DNA of 64,000 bases from positions 3,525,760 through 3,589,759 of the forward strand of contig CM070727.1 of the NCBI GenBank assembly GCA_036346275.1, read 5' to 3'. Below are positions 11,470 through 25,435 of this stretch, in pieces; within the stretch, counting starts at the first letter, position 1, and every line of letters starts with the position of its first letter. The DNA is from Otatea glauca. Its lineage: Eukaryota; Streptophyta; Magnoliopsida; Poales; Poaceae. A model generated the notes under the pieces. The model saw only the letters and a program-made list of their open reading frames with translations, did no database searches and was not told where the DNA came from. The translations under genes and the position numbers were made by a program.

Positions 11470-12860
11470 AATACCGATTGGAATAAAAAAAATTAAATTA
11501 ATACAATAATCTCAAAAATCTCCATGAGATCTAGTCAAAACTCATCGAGATTTTGGGATTTTTTATCGGTTTTTGATTTTTTTTACCGGATTTGGTCCAA
11601 TAACCCCTAAGAAAGTCATCTCCTATGAAAATTTGTTAAAAACTGAATTTTTGAGATATTTTTTAAAAACTGCAGAAACACTGTTGAATTTTTATAAAAT
11701 TGTACATGCTTTATCATATGTGAAAATTTATATTACCATCCTAAGAAGTGTAGAATCATACAAAAAAAATTTCAAAATAATTGAACTTCATTTGTTATCT
11801 TTAAAAAAAATCAAAAACAGAATGAACATAATTGGGACAGTAACTTTATCAGAATTTTATAAATTTTCTAGAGTGTGATCATGGTACAAATTTTTTATGA
11901 GTGCTTAATAATTGCCTCATTACCATTCTATAAATTTTTTAAAAAAATTAAATTTTTTTGTTTGCGCAATCAAATCTTTGTATGCATTAATCTTCATTTG
12001 TTATATTTCAAAAATCAAAAATAGAAAGAACATAAATGATACAGTGCAGTTGTAAGAATTTTATAAATTCATTGGAGTGTAATCATGATTCTAAAAATTT
12101 ATGAGATATTAATAATTTACTTAGAAACCTTCTGCAATTTTTTTAAAAAATTAAACTTTTTTTATTGCTAAAGCAAATCTATGTATTGATCATGAGGCTT
12201 TTATTAGGACGTAGCACTATCAAAATTTTTGGAACTTCTTGAGATTGATCACCATATGAAAAATTTATAGAAATATTAATGATACATCAGGACCATCAAC
12301 AAAAATTTTCTAATATAGTTTATACCATTTTTAATTTAATTGAAATTTGCCGGTAAGGCTTTTATTAGGATAGTAGCACTGTCCGAATTTTAAAAATTTA
12401 TGAAACTTTATAATCATTTTAAAAATTTATAGGAACATTAGTGATGTATCATAACCATTCAAAAAATTTCAAAATTTTCTAACGTGGTTTGTTTCATTTT
12501 TCATTCAGTTCAAACTTTTCGGTCAGCGTTTTATCAAGACAGTAGAAATGTTTGAATTTTTTAAAATTTATCAGATTTGATAATCATATGAAATTTTTAT
12601 GGGAACATCACTGATGTGTCAAGAACCTACAAAAACAATTTCAAATTTTTTCGACATCTTTTGATCCATTTTTCGCTCGGTGCAATTTTGCCGAGATCTT
12701 GGCAAAACCGACCGAAATTTCGGTTTTCTCGTTAGAAAAAAATCCGGATTTGATTTTTTGTTTTTGTATTCCTTCTGGAATTTGTCCGAAATATCTAAAT
12801 CTCGCCGAGATTTTGTTCTCCGACCATAGACGAGATTTGAAGCGAAAATGAGATTTCAAT
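11470..12860. repeat. Unclassified dispersed repeat, copy 1 (AAATTTCGG-rich ends)
   Basis: An AT-rich, non-coding block of about 1.4 kb. From 'ggatttggtccaataaccc' (about 11590) to the end it matches 51.84-52.92 kb segment by segment. Both copies contain 'gaatttttgagatat/ttttaagacatt', 'tcattggagtgtaatcatg' and 'aacgtggttt'. Both ends carry clustered copies of short motifs such as 'gaaatttcgg', 'cgccgagattttg' and their complements. The layout of subterminal motif clusters around a non-coding interior fits a non-autonomous DNA transposon, but I saw no clear terminal inverted repeat or target duplication. Confidence 0.65.
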
Positions 12861-15410
12861 CCTTTGAGTGGACAGAGGGGAATTAATTACTTTTTTGAGA
12901 TTTTTTTTCTTAATTTAGCTTCATTCCAATAGAACTGTAAATCTAGCTCTCTCCACGCTCTCTCACTGGGAAAACGCCTTCGGCTCTCTTTTCGTAGTAC
13001 CTTTCCTTCTGCGATCGTTGGCCTTGGCATCTCTGCTCCCGCACTTGCCACCCACTATCATGCTTGCCGCTGCTGTGCTCCCCAAGCGTTGCAACGACAG
13101 TTCTGCTCTTCCTGGATACGATTTTAGCATGTCTTTTGCGGTGGAAAATAAGATTAGGTTTGTAAATTTATTAGAAAAGAAATTGATTTTGAAAAAAGAA
13201 GAAGTTGAAAGAGATTAGAAAAGTGATTAATTCAGTAGAGGGCAGCGCAGCTAGCGCATGTAGTCGTACTTGCAGGCTTGCAGCTGCCATCATGCGGTTG
13301 CATGGGCTACGTTACCATTGCCGCATAGGGAGCTGCTCTTGGTTGCTCTTCTCCATCTATAGCTCCTACTGCTAGGGCCAGTACTACTGGTATTTCTTGT
13401 GCTGCTATTTGGAGCCGGGATATCTTCTTTGTCCTGAAGCAACTCAATGTCTCTGGGGAAGCTGTTTATTGCAGTGCTTCTTTTGGGGAAGCTATATGTG
13501 TCATGAGTACAGTTTGTGCAGCCCTCAGGACAATCTCAATGCTCACGTAGGATTAATAGTTTGACGGACAAAAAGATTAAAGGAGTGATATAAACTATTT
13601 TTTATATAAGAAATAGCTTAGACACATGAATTAAAACGAAGATACAACGAAAATATGTATGGGAAAACAAGGGTTTTATCCAACCAGGGGTAGTATCTAA
13701 TACTATTTATTGATGATGTAAATGTTTTTGGATATGATTATAGAAACCACTAATTAGGAGGACCCTGATGGACACTGAAAAATCCAGTGCACTGCACACT
13801 GCATGCCATGTGTACATTTGTGGTGGGAATAATGAGGTGTGGGTTAGAGCACCTATAATGCAATTTCTCTTGTAAGATACAACTTATATGAGAAAATAAA
13901 AAAATTCAGATAGTAGGGAATGGTAGGAACCAAGGAGAGGAGACGAGCTAAAGGGGAGAAATTAATTTACCGAAATATTTGCTAGATACCATATATTGAG
14001 AAAGTTATATCTGAACCTTTTTCTATATGATATGGTTTACCTAAAGAAAGTGCGTCCTGTGAAAACTACGCACAAACAAATACCAGATAAGGTAACTTAA
14101 GCAGTAACCAGCTATCAGCTTCATTGGATCAAAGCAACAGACGTCTCGGATCGACGAACAATGCGTAGCTATAATACAGCGATACAGTTCTCACTATAGC
14201 GTCACGGTTTCTAAGTGTTTTTCGAATGAAAGAATACGAGTCATCGCTTTTTAATTTACAATGGTTAAAGTTGTAGTCGTCTCACAGCTACATCGGAACT
14301 TTTTCCAAAGATAACCTAAGTGCACGGAGTATGGGGGCATGGCACGTGAGCCAACGCAGGCACGCAGCGCTCGGATACGAGAGGGTATGGTAACTGGCCT
14401 CTGGTTCTCTGCAGTTGGACACTTGATTGGGGTCGTTTTGGCGTACGCCAGTCACTAGAATCCTCTCTGCGTTGTTGACTGGTTTGATAGGTGTAAATTT
14501 GTAACGTTTGCTTCCCAGTTATGGATTCCTCCTAATTGTAATGCACGACCAGGCGATAGCTAGCTCAATGGTTGGGGATTGGGACACATGAAATAACGGT
14601 AGATTTCGTTGCATCTCCTTCTTCTTGTGCCCTCAATTGATCTCATCTGATCATTTGGTCCCAAAGTAATTCCTGCATTGTTACCTACTTACGCTGGATT
14701 GTCTAATTTGTAACAGTAGCTAACTTTTTGCCTTATATGGATTGAGCGGCTAAAGTTAGACTGGGAAATCGGGTTTTATTATTCGTTTGGGGGTGGTATT
14801 AGGCAGGGATCCCCACATCCAAATTACTAACATTTAGCATCTCTTATACTCCTATGACGGTACTGTTTCGCTCAAGGTGACTCCGATGATTAATTCTGAC
14901 CCACACTGCTGCAGAGATCGATCGGGTGCTGAATTTGATCCAAACAGTTGTTTAATAGTGCAAACAAAGATCATTATCGAAATTAATATCGCATATAACT
15001 AAAACATTCAACAAAGACTGATCATCATTTTCATTCATTAACAAATGTCATACAACAATCATATAGATTACAATGTACATGAATATCAAATTACATCAAA
15101 AAGGAAAATTACAAGAATGTTCTATTATAAAAAAACTAAGCTTCTAATAATCTTCGGCTTTAAATTTCTAAAAATTTGTCAGCCATTCATATATATAATC
15201 AAGAGGCAGATAAAGCAAAGCTTAAAGAATTATATATGTGCCGTCAAACCCGAATGTGATGGTATTGCTCATTAAGATACCAAATTGTTCGGAGTCAGTC
15301 AGCACCTCTCGCAAAATAGGGTTTCATCATTCGATAGAAAACAAACCCATATTAACATGAAATCATAGCCATACCCAAATAGTATCCAAAATATCATACG
15401 GTAAAAAGGT
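12861..15410. other. Non-coding region
   Basis: No gene is supported. A short frame at 13018-13218 has a plausible start but no domain and no second exon I could identify. The rest is AT-rich and contains no recognised repeat ends. Confidence 0.4.
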
Positions 15411-18386
15411 ATGATGTCACATAGTAAAAAGGTAAATCACCAAAGTTAAAAGAGAGCCCCTGCCGAACACTCCCTTAGCCCACCGACTTTCCACACTCAC
15501 ACCACACCAAGCAAGCAAGAGCCAGGAAGTAAGGAGCCAGGAAGCAAGGAGGCCACGGAGGAGGCCAAGAACAAGGAGGTCAAGAACACGACTTCTCACC
15601 ACTAACCACCATCATCAACCTTACCCACCAACATCACCTCATCCCCATTGCATCTCCCATTCCAGGTAATCAACATGCAACTAATAATAGTTTCAAGAAC
15701 ATAGAATCGAAGATCGGTATAACTAAGCATGATCTAGGTACTCAGTTTATGACCATAGGGACCACCCGGGGTTTCAGTGGGAATGACAGTCGTAGGGGCG
15801 GCGCCGTGCATGCCCGTCAACCCCCACGTACTCCTCGGCATATGGGAGGCTACGGGTGTCGTCACCGCACAGCCAAACCTAGGCAATCAACCCATGTTCA
15901 TTATCAACTATAGCACAACATGTAACACACTAAATCGTATAACATCATGTACCATGAGTAGTATAAGGACAGTAGAAAAAATGGGGCAAATGGGCATCAC
16001 CAAGCTCTGCAGTAGACTTGGGAGGAGGAGGCCGGCCTGGGGTGTAGAGGCGGCCCGGTAGCGTGGCCATGACTCAAGGAGGCCACGGGCTGCGGGGGAG
16101 CCCACGAAGCAAGGAGGTGGCTCAGGGCGAGGCCGAGAGCAGGCGACCTGAAGGTGGAGTCAGAGGAGGCAGGGCCCCAAGGGGAGACGGCCGACGTGAG
16201 ACGACATGGATGGAAGGTGGAGACCTGGCAGAAGCTCAAGGGCGACCCAGTCCAAATTCGGGGCGGCGCAACCAAGGGGCGGGGAGCCCGGGGCTATGCC
16301 GCTAGGCGCGTCTTGCGTGAGGAGGCCCTGGCAGGCTAGGCAACACGGAAGAAGGCCACGGGTGGAGGAGGACGAGCGTGCGGGGAGCCAACCCCTGGGG
16401 CACGGGCGAGCAGGCCCTGGGTGCATGGGGAGGAGCCCGTGCGGGTGTGGAGGCTTGGACCAGGTGCTGGGGGCTGGAGGAACCGAGTTCGACACCATGG
16501 TGGGAGGGGTAGAGAGAGAGAGGTGAGAAGGAAGGAAAAGAATGGGAAAAGATAAGGATGGCCAGATGGGAGGAGATAAGAAATGGGAAAAGAAAAAGGA
16601 AAAGAGGGAAAAGAAAAGGAAAAAAATGAAAATAAATAATAATACCAGAATAAGGGCTAGTGTAAGCGGGCCGGTAAGTAAATAGGAAGTTAAATACTAC
16701 TAATAACCCCCAAAATGATTAAAAATATGAAAGCCATATCTAGGCCAAGATGTAACAAGAATGAAAATACGCTAAACTAAAATACGACAGGTCAAAAATG
16801 GCCCAAATTAAAATACGCCAAATAAATATACCCTAAGTTAAAATAAGCAGTATACATCCATCAATTTATCATAGATCAGGGTAAGGTTGGACACTATAAA
16901 AAACATAATAATTTGATAGCCATCTGAAATATAGTATTCTATAATTTTAGGAAGTAAAATAAATCTGACAGGAGATCATCTTCAACAACCGTGTGAGGAC
17001 GCCTATTGTAACTCTATTCCAGGCAAGCAATCTCTTGATCATATTTAAATATTTTCAATCAAACATATTTGTTTATACATGATATCACCAATGCATGGAA
17101 AATATCTTTTAAGAAAATCTTAAATCGGATACTGTTGGAAAATATGGATGGATGATGAACTGCTGAGGTAGTGATTGGTTATGGATGTTGAATTGATGAT
17201 AAACTGCTGAGGCAGTATTTGAATTGTTGAGGTGTTGAAATGACTCGTCCTGAATGGAGCCAGTTACGTATATATATATAAAAGGTGGATAGAGGGTGTC
17301 ATACAGATAAATATTACTGGTGGGGCTCTCTATATAGTCTAGCACGTAAGGATAAACAACTACACTCGGGAATGAGCCATATTTTCGTATCAACCATAGT
17401 GTACGGAAACGACCAGAAAAGGTTGTCCTATTATGGTGTTATATCTCCATATTGGGTAAGAGTAGATAACTAAGTGTGAGAAGCTGGGTATGCCGGGAGT
17501 CCCAGTGAGGTACATTGTTTTGGAATTCAACTGCGGTTGATCTGTCCCGGGGCACAATATTTAAATGCTATAAGATGAGTACCGCCGATGCGCATTAAAG
17601 TCGGGGTACAACTTGGTACGCTGTGAGTGGGTGGGGAACAGTTGAGGACACCACGACATGCCAGTTATCAGGGTTGGAGATCTAATACCAGAGTAGTGAT
17701 AAATATTCGAGGTTATCAACTGAGGTTGGGTTCACTATACATAAAGTGGTACAAATCTACGCAGGGTAAAATCATGAATTCATGCCTGTATCCTGGATTG
17801 GAGTTCTGCCTCATATACGAGTGCTGGTAACAATTTCATTAATTAAAATCGGAAACCCATATTTTTGCTAATAAACCTCTATTTTCCTAAAAATGGATTT
17901 GAGAGGAAGTTGTCCACGAGATGGATGATGTTAAAATTTATATGATATATTTTGTTAATAATGCTTACTGAGTACTTTTGTACTCACTCTTACTTAACTC
18001 CCTATTTGCTTAGAAACTGAGCATTATGGATTCGTCGGCAAGACATCGGTTGAGGATCTCCCACAGAGTTATGAACGAGGTGGCGGAGGACTACCAGGAG
18101 GATTAGGTGGAGTAGTGGACCGTACGACAACATCCGTTGATCCATTGGGTATCTAGTGTTTATATAAATTAATTATTGATGTTCTGTATATTATGTATGA
18201 ATTAACATCTCAGGACACTTGTAACATGCGTAAAAGTTTTCATTTCAGTCTCTAATTATTGTTCTGCTGTAACACTTTGAATGCGGTGTATTAACTGATA
18301 AAGTGTCAGGTGTGTCCGATATTTTGTTAGATAATATGCTAATATTAGTATAATTATCTCAGTGTAATAGCGGTGTTCGTCACATT
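15411..18386. mobile_element. Possible solo LTR or decayed Gypsy-type LTR block
   Basis: About 3 kb with no coding domain. It contains a 'gagtacttttgtactcac' segment near 17970 of the sort found in LTRs of plant retrotransposons, and ends 'ggtgttcgtcaca' near 18386. The left boundary may be 'tgtcacatag' near 15415, giving TG...CA ends, but the flanking 5-mers do not match. The GC-rich, purine-skewed part at 16.0-16.55 kb produces overlapping open frames in several phases, which marks them as accidental. The classification is an inference from layout only. Confidence 0.3.
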
Positions 18387-18459
18387 GATCCAGCCGACCC
18401 GTGTACGCAGTTGACCATCACGAAGTAATTAACCTGATTAGTTGCAGTGAACTTTAAAG

Positions 18460-18699
18460 TGTTGTAAAACGTAGTCGTTCGCCCGCGATCAATCAATAGC
18501 ACGCCAACAGGATCACATGAACAAGAACAGGAGCACACAGAATATAGGGTGGAACTCTCTCACGCTTTATTAGATTGATTTCTTTACATGGGGGTAACCC
18601 AATATATATAGTGGAGAGCATTAGAGATGAGTTCGGATTCGCCCACAAATAAGAGATAGATTGTAACTGAATCGGTTACGGAAATCTTATCTCATAACA
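18460..18699 (-). repeat. 3' LTR of the Copia element
   Basis: 240 bp, TG...CA type. It matches the right LTR closely for the first 185 bp. It then has about 15 bp more, around 'ttgtaactgaatcggttacg', than the right copy. Confidence 0.95.
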
Positions 18700-18751
18700 C
18701 TCCCCCTTAGGCGAATACCACGTAATGCACATGTCTCGTTAAAAACTCCAC

Positions 18752-21700
18752 TCAAAAACCCATTGGGAAAAAGGAGATGGAGAAAAGAGTACATTGCACT
18801 CGCACTTTATGTTGCACTAGTTGCCTCGTTAAAACCTTTATGTGAGAAACTTCAGGAAAACTCACTAAGGGAAAAGAGTACAACTTATAATCTTCTAGAT
18901 TTATATTAGAATCTTCAGGATCATCATAAGGGTTATAGTTCAAGGGTTCACTCCCCCCTGAACCTTGCATATCTCTAAGTCTTCTCATTCCGATGCCTTT
19001 AACACATCTTTGAAAATGTGGATTTAGACAGGATTCAGTGAATAAATCTACAAGATTTTCACATGACTTAGTTTGCAAGATTTTCACCTCACCGTTCTTC
19101 TAGAGTTCGTGAGGATAGAATAACTTAGGAGAAATATGCTTCGTGGTATTACTTTTTACATAACCCAATTGCATTTGTGCAACACAAGCAGTATTATCTT
19201 CATAGATAATTGTTGGGGTATTGACGATTTTAAGGCCACATAACTTCTGAATGTAGTTAATCATACGTTGTAGCCAAACACATTCACGTGAGGCTTCATA
19301 CAAAGCTATGATCTCTGAGTGGTTGGTAGAATAGCCACCAAAGTCTGTTTACAAGACCGCCAAGAAACGGCTGCACCACCGCAGAGAAACGCAAAACCAG
19401 TCTGTGATTTGGCACTGTGGGGATCAGACAGATAGCCAGCATTCGTGTATCCCACCATGGTTAAATCTTGGTTCTTCTGGAAAAATAACCCAAGATCTTG
19501 AGTACCTTGGAGGTATCTGAGTAAAGTCTTAACTCTAGCCCAATGTCTTCTGGTTGGAGTTGCACTGTGTCTTGTTAGCAAATTTACAGCGAATGCAATA
19601 TCAGACCTTGTACAATTCACAAGATACATAAGCGCTCCAATAGCACTCAGGTATGGAACTTCAGGTCCTAAGACCTCCTCATTTTCCATCCTTGGTCTGA
19701 AAGGGTCTTTATCCACTTCAAGGGATCTCATGACCATGGGGGTTTTCAAAAAGGATGCGATTTATTCATATTAAACCTTTCCAATACCTTCTGAGTATAG
19801 GAAGACTGGTGTACAAGAATTCCTTCTGGGAAATGCTCTAGCTGCAGGCCTAAGCAAAATTTGGTTTTACCCAAATCTTTCATCTCAAACTCCGTCGTGA
19901 GGTAAGCACTTGCTTCCTTTATCTCCTCTGTGTTTCCGATGATATTCAGATCATCGACATATACTGAGATGATACATAATCCATTCTGAGATTTTTTTTA
20001 TGAACACACAGGGACAATCATCATTATTCGAGTATCCCTTCTTCAGGAGGAACTCACTCAGCCGGTTATACCACATTCTCCCCGACTGTTTTAATCCATA
20101 TAGCGATCTCTTCAGTTTGATGCTATACATGTTGCGATTATTAGGATTCGGAATTGTAACTCCTTCAGGGATTTTAATGTAAATATCCGTATCCAGTGAC
20201 CCACATATATGAGGCCACTTCATCCATCAACTGCATTGATAAGTTTAAGCTTTCTGCCATTAATATTAATTTTCGGAACGTTATCCCACTCTTTACAGGA
20301 GTATATATCTCATCGTAATCGATGTCGGGTCTCTGCGTGAACCCTTGTGCTACAAGCCTCGCTTTATATCTCACCACCTGAGTATTTCATTTCTCTTTCG
20401 GATGAAAAAAAACCCATTTGATCCTACAGGGATTACTTTAGGAGATGTTTGGTCAACAGGACCAAAGCTTTCCTTTTAATAAGCGAGCGCTGCCTCAATT
20501 GCTTCTTTTGTTTGACCCTATCTGAGTGCTTCTGGCACTCTGCTATGGACTTTGGTTCTGGATCCAGTTTTAGCAATTTTAGAGGCAATTATATGTCGAC
20601 AATTGTAGTCTTTCTTTTATACAATTCTCCTGCATCACTTCAGGGATATCTCTTTATAAATTTCTTCCAGCTCCTCGTGATTTCCCACAACGATGGAGTC
20701 AGGTGTTCGATTTTCCAGCGTGTGATTGTGCGCAAATATACTACTGGGTTATCATCTTCAAGATGGATCACTTCAGGGATGTTACCATCTCCAGGATGGC
20801 TCACTTCAGGGATTTTCTCAACATCAGGTTGAGCTTCTTCCTCTGTCATGGGTAGTGTTCTCATTTGTTTGGTTTTCTAATTCTGCGGACGTCTCCGCGG
20901 AATTGAGTCCCGTGCACCTGGAGGCCTCCCCCTCTTTTTATCATGAGGGTCAAGAGTGGGTTCAATATCCTTCTAGAGTATTTCCACTCTTTCAGGTGCA
21001 TATACTGCAGGTATATGAGATCTTTTCACTCCCTTATGAACAATGAAGGCATTTGGCAAATTATAAGCTTATTTATTGCTGATTTATTATCCTTTGAACT
21101 TCAAGTTCGGTCTCTGTAGTGCGTGGAACTAAGGACTCGGCATTCTCTAATGTGGTACTTATCTCCCCCTAATGCCGAAAAATGTCCTTAGTACAATCAG
21201 CATACCAAGCCGTGTACAGATCCCCTGTCATATGCTCTAGGTATTTTAATACATGACGGAGATTCATAACCTACATAGTTCCTCAACTTCCGGTAAGGTC
21301 CCATGGTGGTACGTTGTGGTGGAGAGATTGGCATGTATACAATACAGCCAAATTTTCGCAGATGGGAAATACTTAATTCTTTTCCACGCACTATCTGCAA
21401 CGGGGAAAAATTCATGATGTGCAGTTGGTCTGAGTTGAATTAATACCGCAGTATGCAGCACTGCGTGGCCCCAACAACTAGTGGAAAGCCTACTATTCTG
21501 CAAGAGGGGCCAAGCAATAAGTTTTTATTCTTTTAATATAATGACTCCGCAAGGCCATTTTAAGTATGGACATTAGGTATGAGATGCTCTACATTAACTC
21601 CCAGAACCATTCAACAATCATTCAATGCTTTTGAGGTAAACTCGTTAGCATTGTCTATTTGAATAGACTTTATCCTTTCTTCTGGAAAGTAGGCTCTTAA

Positions 21701-23118
21701 CTTAATAATTTGGGCAGAAACATGGTTCCTAATAGATAAGAGATATACAGATTGGACCATCTAGTAGAAGCATCTATCAGTACCATAAAATTTCTTAAAA
21801 GGAGCCCAACAAGGGCTGAACAGGTCCATAGATATCACCTTGAATTTTCTCCAGGAATTTCAGAGATTCTTCCCTAACTTTTTAGGTAAAAAGGTCTAAG
21901 AATGAGCTTTCCTTTAGCACAACCAGGGCATAAGAAAACTTCAGGTCTAGGAAAGACTTTATGATGTGGCCAGCAGAATTATTAATTATTCTTCTTATAC
22001 TATTCAACTCAGGGTAACCCAATCGATCTGCCAGATCTTAAATATATCTAGGTTTTGCATCGCAATACAAACTTCAGGTTTTATATGTGCATAGTATAAT
22101 CCGGAGGAGAATAAATGAAGCTTTTAACCACACATTTATTATACCCATTAGACTTAGTCATGAGTAGGTATTTCGTACCATCCTCATTCACTATCTCCAT
22201 ATGAAAACGATTAAAGGAGTGTGACTGGACTCAGGGTATAATATGGCATTCTTCTAGTGCCAACTACGAGAGTATCGCTTCTGGCGATAGTCATAATATA
22301 TTCAATTAACTTAGTGTGGTACAACCGTCTTCTAGACAGATTTTCTCTTCCGTCATCGGATTATACTTTGTTCTATATTGGAAGTATGATTTAACAATCA
22401 AACAATTGTTGCGTCAGGAACAAATTGTAAAATATAGAACAAGCATAGCACAATTAATCAAATATCTGGAAAATATCAATATTCAATTTTTGAATGATAA
22501 TCGCTCGACAGGAGCGTAGACCAAATGTTCATTCAGGAAAATAGGCTAAACTGATAAGGAGACTTATAAGGAATATGTGACATCGACTCGGCAAAGTGAA
22601 GGGATATTTAAGAGACTAATCCAGGTCTTCATATGAGATGTAGGTGCCCTCCTGGGACTCCTCGAACTCAATAATTTCAAGAATCATATCATCACACTTC
22701 TCAACATCCGTATCAACAACAGGTTGAACGATGAAGTATGACTCAATATTATTTCTTCGGGTCTTATCTAGTTTTCCAGTGGATTGCATGTAAAGGTCTA
22801 CCACATGCTTCGGGATGCAATAGTTGCATGACCAATGGCCAGTGCATCAATACATTAAACAGGGTTATTCAGGGTTTGCAGCATTACTTCTAGAAGCCCC
22901 TGGCCCTTTACCTTTACTTTTTCACTATAAATTGCATCTTCCCCTATTTGATTTGTCATTCTTCCACTTATCCCATATATTCCATTGACCCTTTCTGTGG
23001 CTTTGACTATTGCTAGCCTGTTGAGCATTTGCATATGCTTCGAGCATTGCAAAGCTCCATTAGGAAATACATGATGATTCTTCACCAGGAGTTCATCATG
23101 CTTTTCTGCTTCTAGCAA
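18752..23118 (-). pseudogene. Copia gag-pol polyprotein, fragmented
   Basis: Read right to left on the minus strand, 22.6-23.1 kb is in the gag/protease position with weak similarity only. The 21.2-21.5 kb part encodes integrase-end segments (HLRKFGCIVYMPISP; WGHAVLHTAVLIQLRP). The 19.95-20.4 kb part encodes reverse transcriptase (RYKARLVAQGFTQRP; SLYGLKQSGRMWYNRL). The 18.75-19.75 kb part encodes RNase H (YLSAIGALMYLVNCTRSDIA; LTMVGYTNAGYLSDPHSAKS; IIYEDNTACVAQM). Several frame changes and stops separate these pieces, for example at about 19.3, 19.75, 19.95 and 20.2 kb. The product cannot be made as one polyprotein. Such an element would have copied itself through an RNA intermediate. Confidence 0.85.
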
Positions 23119-25210
23119 AATGCATATAAGCTCGAAGTACTTCTGGTACTTGGCGATGATCCTATTACGGCAGTATCATTATATTGGGGTGGAATGTGCA
23201 CAATATCTTGTCGATCTTTTTAGAATTAGTAACTTTCTGGTTACATAATGTTAGATTAATGACAAGTTTGTATATGACAAAAATTATATGTTGCCACAGC
23301 CTTTAAAATTCTGAAAGCGCGGGAGGCAACATAACAGATCTTTGCTGGATATCTATTTTTCCTTCAGGGAATCTAAAGGTACCAGCTGATCATCTTCCAT
23401 AAACTATTCGGTCTTCAGGTCCGTATGAAGATGGTGCCTCAAGAGGTGCAGAGCCGTACATCTGGCGGCTTCGGGAAGAGCAGGGGTACCAGCTTCAAGC
23501 TGGAAAAACAGAAGCTCTAAATGATTGAGCTATCAAATTAATCTTAGTATTCATTGCCCGGGTAAGATAATTGTTGCCATTCAGGGCAAGCTTGATAAGT
23601 TCCCTCTTTACGATGTCCATCATATCCCATTTCTATTTATGCAAAATTACTTTTACTACTGGTAAAATCATTATATTGCATGCCCACTCTACAATCAGTA
23701 AAGCTTGGTCTATATCTATTCAGTAGATAATTATCTAAAATTTCCCAGAATTGTTCTAGCAATTTTCATGGTTTTTCGCTAATTATTCAGCAATATTCAG
23801 AATTACCATGTAACAGAAAAATAAATCTCAACATATATCAATATGTGACAATGCTAAGGAAAATGAATCCAGCAACGTGACACACAACAATGGGTCATAC
23901 ATAATTTTCTAGTATTTTCTGCTAATTACTAAGCAATCTTCAGAATTACTTATATAGCAAAAAACAAATTTCATCATATATTAAACATGGCATAAAGCTA
24001 GAAAATAAACCCAGAAGATGGAACTTTCAATGATGTGTTAAATATCAATTTATCAAAAAAAAATTTTAGGGAGCATATAACTTAGAAAAATTAATTTCTA
24101 GGTTTTAATGACAAATTTCAGATTTTAATAACATTTTGCGGAATTTTTTTTTCTTGGGTAGGCTGCCGGCCCACCGATTATCCTGGCCGACCAATACACT
24201 GGCCTGCACGGCCCATGAGCGCGCGGCCCGCGAGCAGCGCGTGGCCCTCGCTGGTTCAGTAGTGAACCCTAGCGATTCTTCGGGTTTGCCGCCGCCGCCA
24301 TTTGCGCGAAGAAAAACCAGGCGTGGGTTTAGAAGCCAAGGCGGTTAGACGGTGGGCGCCAGGCCGGTGGCCGGGAAGACGATGCGGTTAGACGGCGCAA
24401 CCACGGCCAGCGGGCGAGTTTCAAGCTCGGCCAGTCGCGGCGGCATCAGGCAGCCCAATCGTCTACACTGGTCGGCCACGGCACGGCGCGGCGGCGCCGT
24501 GTGGATTGGTGGCGCAATGGCGCGATGCAACGGATGGCGCAAGAATCGTGCGTCGCGATGGGCGGCCCGACTGGTGACGTGTGGTCTTCGAGACCCAAGT
24601 GTTTTCGTCGGCGGGACGAAAGACGTGGCCACCGGCGCGGGAGCCCAGAGGGTTCTATGCAGCGCTTCGGGCGCAAAAGTGCTAAGCGCAACGTGGCTAG
24701 GCGGGCGCGGCGGCGGTGCAGATGATGATGCGCCGCGGCCGATAAACGACGCGCCAACAGAGCGGGTGCGAGCTCGCCGGGCGAGGGCGGCATGAGCAAG
24801 GCGACGTCGTCGGAAGACGACGAGCGAGCACTGGCCGGCGGCAGCATGGAAGCCGAGAAGCCGGTCATGTTGCCGGCGCGCCGCGAGAAGCTGAGGCGAT
24901 GGTGAGCGCGCAGAGGCCAAGGCGACAGCGGCGCGAGCCGTCGGCGAAGACGGCGCAGAACTACGCCATACGGCCTTCAAAGCCGATTTTTTTTCTTTTT
25001 AAGGGATGAACATAAGAATCCTAATTGATGCTTAGATTACTCTGCCATTATCGTAAGATAATCTGCTGGATTATTTTTGTATTGATGTGATTAACTTACG
25101 TAGGGCTTGACGGTGGATGATCGCGTGATGCAGGATGAAAATCGATGCAGTGTCGATTGTTGCAGGCGGACGATCACAATCGGCCTTGGTAGAGTTTCGT
25201 GCTGATAACG
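23119..25210 (-). other. Copia 5' internal region with a GC-rich leader block
   Basis: Between the gag remnant and the right LTR, 23.6-24.13 kb is AT-rich. A block at 24.14-24.99 kb is sharply GC-rich, with open frames in four phases and Ala/Arg-rich translations. The block could be an untranslated leader with accidental frames or captured host sequence. No family domain is visible in any frame. Confidence 0.5.
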
Positions 25211-25435
25211 TGTTGTAAAACGTAGTCGTTCGCCCGCAATCAATCAATAGCACGCCAACAAGATCACATGAACAAGAACAGGAGCACACAGAATATAGGG
25301 TGGAACTCTCTCACGCTTTATTAGATTGATTTCTTGACATGGGGTAACCCAATATATATAGTGGAGAGCATTAGAGATGAGTTCGAATTCCCTATAAATA
25401 AAAGATAGATAGTACGAAAATATTATCTCATAACA
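25211..25435 (-). repeat. 5' LTR of the Copia element
   Basis: 225 bp, same ends as the 3' LTR. It has a few substitutions and one deletion of about 15 bp relative to the left copy. Confidence 0.95.

Noticed and set aside
13018..13218. Small gene beginning MALASLLPHLPPT
   Set aside because: It starts at a TTG rather than ATG and has no domain or second exon.
15997..16526. Several overlapping frames in a GC-rich purine-skewed block
   Set aside because: They overlap in both strands without domain or splice support.
16560..16640. Purine-rich tract as another MULE leader
   Set aside because: No terminal inverted repeat or transposase remnant is nearby.
24345..24980. 211-residue Ala/Arg-rich frame on the minus strand
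   Set aside because: Open frames exist in four phases in the same GC-rich block and none shows a domain; kept only as a composition anomaly.
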